From Aquabacterium sp. (GTDB lineage: Bacteria > Pseudomonadota > Gammaproteobacteria > Burkholderiales > Burkholderiaceae_C): a DNA stretch of 42,356 nucleotides. The notes beneath the pieces were generated by a model, which saw only the letters and a program-made list of their open reading frames with translations, was not told where the DNA came from and ran no database searches. Shown piece after piece: positions 35,756 to 42,356 of the stretch (positions within the stretch are counted from its first letter, which is position 1; each line of letters begins with the position of its first letter). The position numbers and the translations under genes were made by a program. The stretch covers positions 1 to 42,356 of the forward strand of contig JAGOKC010000010.1 of NCBI GenBank assembly GCA_017994835.1, in the 5' to 3' direction.

Positions 35756-37207
35756 TCAGCAAGGCTGCTCGGCACCCTTGCGGGCGTAAAACCACCATGT
35801 GGTCACGATGCACAGCAGATAGAAAGCGATGAACGCCATCAACGCCAATTCGGGGCCACCAGTGGCAGCAATAGAGGTGCCATAGCTCTTGGGAATGAAG
35901 AAACCACCGTAGGCTGCCACCGCTGCGGTGAAGCCCAGCACAGCGGCTGCTTCCGTGTTTGCCTCTTTGATGGCGGCTGCCATGCCAGCTTCGTCATTGC
36001 GCTTGACCAAGCCAGTTTTGAGGTTCATGAAGATCACGGGGATCATCCGGAAGGTCGAGCCGTTGCCAATACCTGTGGTCAGGAAAAGGACGAGGAACAT
36101 CAGGAAGAAGCCAGTGAAATTACCTTCGGCTGGGCCGAATGGGAGAGCGTAAACACTGCCCGAACCTTTGGGCAGGAAGACCAGCACACCCACAACGGCC
36201 GCTGCCATGACAACGAAGTTCCAGAGTGTAACGCGCGCGCCACCGAGTTTATCAGACAACCACCCGCCGACAGGGCGAACCAGCGCGCCCACCAACGGAC
36301 CAATCCAGGCGTAAGCCAAGGGGTTCACATCGGTGAACTGAGACTTGATCAGCAGGGGGAAACCCGCCGCATAGCCGATGAACGAACCGAAGGTGCCCAG
36401 ATACAGAACACACATCAGCCAGTTGTGCTTGTTGCGGAAAATGGCTGCCTGAGCGGCAAAGGATGCCTTGGCATCAGCAATGTCGTTCATGAAGAACCAA
36501 GCGGCCAAGCTCACGATGATGATCCAGGGCACCCACACGAAGGCAGCGTTTTGCGCCCAGATTTCGGACGACTGACCGGCCTTGTTGACAATGGTCTGCG
36601 ACTCACCGCCCAGCACGCCGAACAGGCCCACCGAGATGATGATGGGGCTGAGGAACTGCACCACCGACACGCCCAGGTTTCCCAGGCCGGCGTTGACGCC
36701 CAGCGCCGAGCCCTTGCGCTCCTTCGGGAAGAAGAAGCTGATGTTGGACATCGACGATGAGAAATTGCCACCACCGAAGCCGCACAGCAACGCCAGAATC
36801 AGCATCGTCGGATACGGGGTGGTGGGATCCTGCACAGCAAAGCCGATGCCCACGGCAGGAACCAGCAGCGAGGCGGTGGAGATCGCCGTCCAGCGACGAC
36901 CACCGACCAGCGGCACCATGAAGGAGTAGAAGATGCGCAGCGTGGCACCCGACAGGGCCGGCGCTGAAGCCAGCCAGAACAGCTGGTTGGTGGTGTAGTT
37001 GAAGCCCATCATCGGCAGATTGACCGCGACCACGCTCCACATTTGCCAGATGGCAAAGGCGAGGAACAGCGCCGGGACCGAGATCCACAGATTGAGCTTG
37101 GCAATGGCCTGACCCTCGGTTTCCCAGAAAGCCTTGTCTTCAGGGGTCCAGACGGTCAGGGTAGAGCCCGGACGGGGTTTTCCCGTCGAGGGGGTGCGTG
37201 TTGACAT
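35756..37207 (-). CDS. narK2: Nitrate/nitrite antiporter, NarK2 type
   Basis: This is an MFS transporter of 483 residues with twelve transmembrane helices and an N-terminal cytosolic extension of ~35 residues. The nitrate-signature segment reads GFGGGNFSSSMSNISFFFP, followed by KGSALGVNAGLGNLGVSVVQF. The G-x-F/N-F and S-S-M-x-N-I-S pattern is that of the nitrite-exporting NarK/NarK2 group, which exchanges nitrate for nitrite across the inner membrane. The start at 37207 follows AAGGA; an upstream Met is not supported. It lies 22 bases after narK1 and 33 before narG, so it is part of the operon. Confidence 0.93.
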   Translation of the reverse strand: MSTRTPSTGKPRPGSTLTVWTPEDKAFWETEGQAIAKLNLWISVPALFLAFAIWQMWSVVAVNLPMMGFNYTTNQLFWLASAPALSGATLRIFYSFMVPLVGGRRWTAISTASLLVPAVGIGFAVQDPTTPYPTMLILALLCGFGGGNFSSSMSNISFFFPKERKGSALGVNAGLGNLGVSVVQFLSPIIISVGLFGVLGGESQTIVNKAGQSSEIWAQNAAFVWVPWIIIVSLAAWFFMNDIADAKASFAAQAAIFRNKHNWLMCVLYLGTFGSFIGYAAGFPLLIKSQFTDVNPLAYAWIGPLVGALVRPVGGWLSDKLGGARVTLWNFVVMAAAVVGVLVFLPKGSGSVYALPFGPAEGNFTGFFLMFLVLFLTTGIGNGSTFRMIPVIFMNLKTGLVKRNDEAGMAAAIKEANTEAAAVLGFTAAVAAYGGFFIPKSYGTSIAATGGPELALMAFIAFYLLCIVTTWWFYARKGAEQPC

Positions 37208-37229
37208 GTTGTGTCCTTGAGAGGGGTGA

Positions 37230-38495
37230 TCAGGCACGTTTGCCGACGGGAGCGTGCTGCGGCTCACCGCCCACCACGTCACGAGAGCGAACTTCGGTTG
37301 TGTACATCCAGATCAGCGAGACCCAGACAACACCGTAGAGGAACATGAACGCACTGGAGCGAACGCCTGTGAGATCAAGCAGGTAACCGAAGATGATGGG
37401 AAGGACGAATCCACCCAGGCCACCAGCCAGACCGACGATGCCGCTGATCGTGCCGATGTTGCCAGGGTAGTCGTTGCTGATGTACTTGAAGACGCTGGCC
37501 TTGCCAAACGCCCAGGCGATACCCAGAACGAACATTACGGCGGTGAAGGTGTACACGTTCAGCCCGATGTGGAAGGTTTGCGGGCCGTTCACGGTGGTGA
37601 TGGTGAAGTCGGTTTGCGGGTAGCTCAGGATGAACAGACTGATCCAGCTCACCCACATGACCCACCAGGTCACTTTGTGGGCACCGTGCTTGTCGGACAA
37701 CCAACCCCCGATGGCGCGCAGGACACCGCCAGGAAGGGAGAAGCATGCGGCCAGCAGCGCAGCGACACGGATGTCGAGGCCATACTCACCCACGTAGTAC
37801 TGCACCATCCACAAGGCCAGGGCAACGTAGCCGCCGAAGACGATGCTGTAGTACTGGCAGTACTTGAGCACGCGGGGATCCTTCAGGGCCTGAAGCTGGG
37901 CCATGAACCCCCCTTTGGAGGCTGGCACCAGGTGGGCAGGGTCGTGTGCACTGCCCAGCCAGAACACGATGGCCGTGCCCAGCATGATGGCCGCGTACAC
38001 CTGCGGAACCATGGTCCAACCGGCAGCCACAACGATGGCGGGCGCAATGAACTTGTTGACAGCTGCGCCAGAGTTGCCAGCGCCGAAAACGCCCATGGCG
38101 AAGCCTTGCTTTTCCCGAGGAAACCAGCGGGCCACGTAGGGCGTTCCCACCGAGAAGGTGCCGCCGGCCAGGCCGACGAACATGCCCACCACCAGAAAGT
38201 GCCAGTAAGCGGTGGCATAGGACATCAGGTAGATGGGGGGGACGCACAGCATCATGGTCACGAAAAGGACGATGCGGCCGCCAAAACGGTCCGTCCATAT
38301 GCCAAGAGGCACCCGAACCAGCGAACCGGTGAGCACCGGCATGGCAGTCAGCAAGCCAAACTCTGCGTTAGACAGCCCCAGGGCCTTCTTCAGCGGGATC
38401 CCGATGACGCCAAACATCATCCAGACCATGAAGCACACCGTGAATGCCAGCGTGCTGACGATCAGCACGGACATGGCCTTTCTTTGTTGCGACAT
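37230..38495 (-). CDS. narK1: Nitrate/proton symporter, NarK1 type
   Basis: This MFS transporter of 421 residues is the shorter, NarK1-type partner thought to import nitrate with protons and start respiration before nitrite builds up. Signature segments are VRVPLGIWTDRFGGR between helices 2 and 3, GLAGGTFSVGTPYVARWFP in helix 5, and KQGFAMGVFGAGNSGAAVNKF. The start at 38495 is set by AGGAG; the Met two codons earlier overlaps that site. It is the first gene of narK1-narK2-narG-narH-narJ-narI-PPIase-carbonic anhydrase. The pairing of both transporter types before narGHJI is as in Pseudomonas and many denitrifiers. Confidence 0.93.
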   Translation of the reverse strand: MSQQRKAMSVLIVSTLAFTVCFMVWMMFGVIGIPLKKALGLSNAEFGLLTAMPVLTGSLVRVPLGIWTDRFGGRIVLFVTMMLCVPPIYLMSYATAYWHFLVVGMFVGLAGGTFSVGTPYVARWFPREKQGFAMGVFGAGNSGAAVNKFIAPAIVVAAGWTMVPQVYAAIMLGTAIVFWLGSAHDPAHLVPASKGGFMAQLQALKDPRVLKYCQYYSIVFGGYVALALWMVQYYVGEYGLDIRVAALLAACFSLPGGVLRAIGGWLSDKHGAHKVTWWVMWVSWISLFILSYPQTDFTITTVNGPQTFHIGLNVYTFTAVMFVLGIAWAFGKASVFKYISNDYPGNIGTISGIVGLAGGLGGFVLPIIFGYLLDLTGVRSSAFMFLYGVVWVSLIWMYTTEVRSRDVVGGEPQHAPVGKRA

Positions 38496-38602
38496 GAGCA
38501 TCTCCTATTTCAATGCCTCGCAGTGTTAAAAAATAACCCTTCTCTGAACATCCTTCGGTTGGTCATCGGGAGTCGTTCAAAAGGAGTAGTCCCGCACCAA
38601 GC

Positions 38603-38616
38603 TTGATATAGATCAG
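38603..38616 (-). promoter_or_regulatory. FNR/ANR/DNR box of the nar operon
   Basis: TTGATATAGATCAG matches TTGAT-N4-ATCAA at 9 of 10 positions. Its centre is about 114 bases before the narK1 start, so a transcript beginning 41.5 bases downstream would have a leader of ~73 bases. It lies directly after the stop codon of a narL remnant. The matching -10 is poor (TTGAAC), so the precise start point is uncertain. Confidence 0.7.
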
Positions 38617-38675
38617 TTATGCGCCAAGCGCTGCCGCCTGCACCGACGATGTCAGGTTCAGCTTGCACAGAACCC
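38617..38675 (-). pseudogene. Degenerate narL 3'-end remnant
   Basis: Read on the - strand, this stretch encodes VLCKLNLTSSVQAAALGA and then a stop (38617-38619). It aligns with ILRKLNLTSRVQAAVFAV, the C terminus of the narL-type gene that ends at 42085 in this window. At DNA level GTCAGGTTCAGCTTGC is identical over 16 bases, and CCGCCTGCAC over 10, at the matching places (38634 and 42119). Similarity fades beyond ~20 codons, so only the last part of the helix-turn-helix survives. It has no start and cannot be a working gene. Confidence 0.7.
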
Positions 38676-38765
38676 GAGGTCGTAAAATGGGCGCTTAGCC
38701 ACGCGACCTTGCCTTGTTCATGTCCCTTTCATTTTTTCGCTGGCGAGCGCCGTGCTCGCGTTGAC

Positions 38766-39498
<733 letters not shown>

Positions 39499-39524
<26 letters not shown>

Positions 39525-41181
39525 CCGCGTCCAGCCCTGGCGGCGCTGGGCGCTGTGGCTGCTCGTCCTGCTCTCGGCGGAGTTGTGCCTGGCCCTGACC
39601 GGCACGCAGGTGAGCAAGCTGTTTGACCGCGATGGCCTGGGCAACGCGGGTGCCATCCTGGGCGGCCTCCTGCATCCGGACCTGTCGCCGGAGTTCGTGG
39701 GCCGCGTGCTGGTGCTGTCCGTCGAGAGCCTGCTGATCGGCCTGCTCGGCACCGTGATGGCCGTGCTCATTGGCGTGGGCCTGGCCTACGTGGCCATCCA
39801 GGTGCCAGACCTGCCCGACCCGCCGCGCCGCGCCCCCACCCTGGTCCGGCTGACGGCGGCCGCCTTGCGCTGGCTGGCCCGCTTCACGCTGGGCTTTTTG
39901 CGCGCCATGCCCGAGATCGTCTGGGCTTACATCTTTGTGCGCCTGCTTGGCCTGGGCCCCGGCGCGGCCGTGCTGGCCATTGCGTTGACCTCGGGCGGCG
40001 GCATCGGCAAGCTCTATGCGGAACTGGCCGAGGCGGTCGATCCGCGCGCCGTGCAGGCGCTGCGTGCCACCGGTGCCTCGCGCTGGGGTATCCTGGCCTT
40101 TGCGGTCTTGCCCGCCGTGCGCCGCCAGTGGATTGCCTACGCCCTGTTTCGCCTGGAGTGCAACATCCGCAACGGCACCATCCTGGGCGTCGTCGGTGCG
40201 GGCGGCCTGGGCAGCGAGATTGCGCTGAGCATCCGTTACTTCGAGTACGACAAGCTGGCCACCACCTTGCTGGCCGTCCTGGCCTTTGTGCTCATCCTGG
40301 AGGTCGTCAGCCAGCAACTGCGCCAGCGCGGTGCCCGCTGGTCCTTGGCCTTGGCTGGCATCGGTGCCACCCTGGCCCTGTGGCGACTGGACATCCCCTG
40401 GACGGACCTGTGGTCGGCCCCTGGCCTGGCGCTGTTTTCGTTGGACGACATGCGGCCGGGCCTGCCTCTGATCACGTCCGTGGTGGCTCTGACGGGCGAC
40501 ACCTTGATGATGGCCTGGGTGGCCACGGTGCTCTCGGCCCTCGTCGCCTTTGTGCTCGCTCCCCTGACTGTGGCACCCTTGATGACGGGGAGCTATCTGC
40601 CTGACCCGGTGCGCCGCTCCCTGCCGGCCCAGGCACTTGCGCAGGGCATCAAATGGGGCAGTCGCGGGCTGTTGCAGGTGACGCGGGCCATGCCCGAACT
40701 GACTCTGGCCCTGGTCTTTGTGGTGTGGGTGGGGGGCGGCCCTCTGGCTGGCATCCTGGCGATTGCCGTGCACAACATGGGGGTGATGGGGCGCTTGTAC
40801 TGCGACGTGATGGAAGAGGTCGAACCCGGCCCGGCTGCGGTGCTGCAGGCGCAGGGGGCCAGCCCGCTGGGCACCTTCCTGTTCGGCGTGCTGCCGCAGA
40901 TTCGGGCGCGTCTGGCGGCCTTCACCCTCTACCGATTCGAGTGCAATGTGCGCGCCACCGTGATGGTGGGTTTTGTGGGCGCCGGCGGCATTGGCGACGC
41001 CTTGAACACCGCCATCAGCCTGTTCCACACCCGCGATCTGACCCTGCTGCTGATCACCATGGTGACCGTGGTATCCCTGGTCGACGCCATCGGCGACCAC
41101 CTGCGCGCCCGACTGCTTCGTAGCAGCCCCCAAAACGCTGGCCAGCCGGCCTCCTCTGCCCTGTTCTTTCAACCTGCCTGA
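39499..41181 (+). CDS. Fused double-domain ABC permease (PhnE-PhnE)
   Basis: Two PhnE-type permease domains are joined in one chain of ~560 residues. Each has its own coupling (EAA-like) loop facing the ATPase: EAVDPRAVQALRATGASRWG near residues 175-195, and EEVEPGPAAVLQAQGASPLG near residues 440-460. Each is followed by a nearly matching FRLECNIRNGTILGVVGAGG or FECNVRATVMVGFVGAGG segment. Normal PhnE is a homodimer of ~260-residue subunits, so this looks like a tandem duplication and fusion that makes an asymmetric pore. The start is ATG at 39499 or GTG at 39508, inside the ATPase gene. Confidence 0.88.
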
Positions 41182-41196
41182 AACAAGGAAACACCC

Positions 41197-42063
41197 ATGT
41201 TCAAACGTCTGACCCAGCTCGGCCGCCTTGGCGTGCTCGCCCTCGCCCCCCTGCTGGCCGCCACCGCCCACGCTGAGGACGTGATCCGTGTCTCGGGCAT
41301 CCCCGACGAAAACCCGACCGAGCTGGCACGCAAGTACCAGCCCCTGGTGGACCATCTGCAAAAGAACCTGGGCGTCAAGGTCGTCTATGTGCCGGTGATC
41401 GACTACGGCGCGGCCGTCTCGGCGCTGGCCGCCGGCAAGATCGACTTTGCCTGGCTGGGCGGCTTCACCCATGTGCAGGCCAAGGTGATGGCCGGTGCCA
41501 AACCCGTGGTGATGCGCGACATTGACCGCGAGTTCCAGAGCGTGTTCATCGCGAACACCGCCTCGGGCATCAGCAAACCCGAGCAGATGCGCGGCAAGAG
41601 CTTCACCTTTGGTGCCAAGAGCTCGACCTCCGGCCACCTGTTCCCCCGCCACTTCCTGCGCACCCAGTTCAAGATCGATGCGGACAAGGACTTCTCGGGG
41701 GCACCCCTTTACAGCGGGGCCCATGATGCCACCGTGAAGATGGTCGAATCTGGCAAGGTGCAGGTCGGCGCGCTGAACATCGAGGTATGGAACCGCATGC
41801 TGACCGCCAGCAAGGTGGACCAGTCCAAGGTCAAGGTGATCTGGACGACGCCGCCGTTTGTGGACTACGTCTGGACCGCCCGCAAGGACCTGCCTGCCGC
41901 CACCGTGCAGAAGTTTGGCAAGGCCTTCCTGGCCCTGGACGCCAGCAAGCCCGACGACAAAGTGATCCTGGACCTGCAGGGTGCCAAGAAGTTTGTGCCA
42001 GCCAAGCCCGAAGACTTCCTGGTCATCGAGCAAGTCGGCCGCTCGACCGGCCTGCTCAAGTGA
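41197..42063 (+). CDS. Phosphonate-type ABC binding protein, putative selenate transporter family
   Basis: This is a 288-residue periplasmic binding protein with a signal peptide cut near ATAHAED. The mature protein begins IRVSGIPDENPTELARKYQPL. It includes ALAAGKIDFAWLGGFTHVQA, TFGAKSSTSGHLFPRHFL and LYSGAHDATVKMVESGKVQVG, which place it in the PhnD-like superfamily. From memory, the V-S-x-I-P-D-E-x-P-T-E-L opening and the SSTSG..PR segment characterise the subgroup that TIGRFAMs names putative selenate ABC transporter binding protein. That name rests on genome context, not on binding data. It ends 21 bases from the convergent narL stop. Confidence 0.85.
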   Translation: MFKRLTQLGRLGVLALAPLLAATAHAEDVIRVSGIPDENPTELARKYQPLVDHLQKNLGVKVVYVPVIDYGAAVSALAAGKIDFAWLGGFTHVQAKVMAGAKPVVMRDIDREFQSVFIANTASGISKPEQMRGKSFTFGAKSSTSGHLFPRHFLRTQFKIDADKDFSGAPLYSGAHDATVKMVESGKVQVGALNIEVWNRMLTASKVDQSKVKVIWTTPPFVDYVWTARKDLPAATVQKFGKAFLALDASKPDDKVILDLQGAKKFVPAKPEDFLVIEQVGRSTGLLK

Positions 42064-42084
42064 TCACGTAGGGGTGCCCTGGCG

Positions 42085-42356
42085 TCACCCTTGATGGGGA
42101 TCGGTGACCGCGAACACAGCCGCCTGCACTCGCGAGGTCAGGTTCAGCTTGCGCAAAATGTGCTGCACGTGGATCTTGACCGTGGTTTCGGCGATCTGGA
42201 GGGTGCGGGCGATTTCCTTGTTGCTGGCTCCCCGCGCGATTTCACGCAGGATGTCGTTCTCGCGCGGAGACAGGCGCGAGACCGGTGCGAAAGCCTCGTC
42301 CTTGGGCCGATCTAACGTGGATGCTCCCTGAGCAGACCCCTGCCCCAGCGCATCAA
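42085..42356 (-). CDS. narL: NarL-type response regulator, C-terminal part (runs off the window)
   Basis: Only the last ~90 codons of this - strand gene are inside the window. They encode a linker and a complete LuxR/NarL winged helix-turn-helix: SPRENDILREIARGASNKEI, then TTVKIHVQHILRKLNLTSRV and QAAVFAVTDPHQG before TGA (42085-42087). The helix matches NarL closely (E. coli reads [22 protein letters not shown] at the same place, from memory). NarL with its sensor NarX activates nar operons in response to nitrate, which fits the neighbouring narK1K2GHJI. The phospho-receiver domain and start lie beyond position 42356. Confidence 0.8.
   Translation of the reverse strand, partial: DALGQGSAQGASTLDRPKDEAFAPVSRLSPRENDILREIARGASNKEIARTLQIAETTVKIHVQHILRKLNLTSRVQAAVFAVTDPHQG

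Noticed and set aside
38582-38588. A TACTCCT heptamer on the - strand near the nar promoter, resembling a NarL site
   Set aside because: A single 7-base match to the loose TACYYMT pattern is expected by chance, and its place between the FNR box and the likely start point is not a usual NarL position.
42072-42090. A GGGTG/CACCC hairpin between the binding-protein gene and narL
   Set aside because: Only five base pairs, no T-run, and one arm overlaps the narL stop codon; too weak to call a terminator.

Overview
The window looks like a chromosomal segment from a GC-rich betaproteobacterium of the order Burkholderiales. The closest fit is the Comamonadaceae / Rubrivivax-Aquabacterium-Ideonella group. 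This rests on gene content and order seen by eye: an ECF sigma - DUF3619 - DUF3106 - RDD block divergent from ilvB-ilvH-ilvC, a PII gene beside a two-domain NAD+ synthetase, and a narK1-narK2-narGHJI operon that ends in a NifM-type PPIase. No database search was possible. No tRNA, rRNA, CRISPR array, transposase or integrase was seen.

Positions 1-15300 are mostly housekeeping. They hold a GNAT acetyltransferase with a good intrinsic terminator, a MaoC-phosphotransacetylase fusion, and the leftward branched-chain amino acid genes ilvB, ilvH and ilvC with a strong terminator shared between convergent genes. The rightward sigma factor / DUF3619 / DUF3106 set follows and resembles an envelope-sensing unit. 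Next come an RDD membrane protein, a LOG-family protein, glnB/glnK, nadE, a COG3146 acyltransferase-like protein, an Xaa-Pro aminopeptidase and a small conserved hypothetical protein. The start codons of nadE and the COG3146 gene share one CATG on opposite strands.

Positions 15300-22000 form one leftward operon for an export machine: a HlyD adaptor, an RbbA-like double-ATPase/permease, a second ABC-2 permease and a NodT-type outer-membrane channel. Its promoter region has a perfect 10-bp inverted repeat overlapping an FNR/DNR-like site.

Positions 22000-38620 are an anaerobic respiration island. ubiU-ubiV-ubiT make ubiquinone without oxygen and are translationally chained to nnrS (nitric oxide stress). 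A divergent DGC-domain protein and a Crp/Fnr regulator of the DNR/NnrR type follow. Then come a beta-carbonic anhydrase, a NifM/PpiC PPIase, narI-J-H-G, and the transporters narK2 and narK1, all read leftward from an FNR-type box at 38603-38616. The parts fit together: nitrate import and nitrite export, nitrate reduction by quinol, quinone supply without oxygen, NO handling, and a regulator of the matching family.

Positions 38620-42356 hold a three-gene ABC importer on the opposite strand (ATPase, fused double permease, binding protein). Its binding protein resembles the family called putative selenate transporters. It is bracketed on the left by a short degenerate remnant of a narL 3' end and on the right by the intact 3' end of a narL gene that runs off the window. 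This suggests that narL once abutted narK1 and that the transporter was placed between them.
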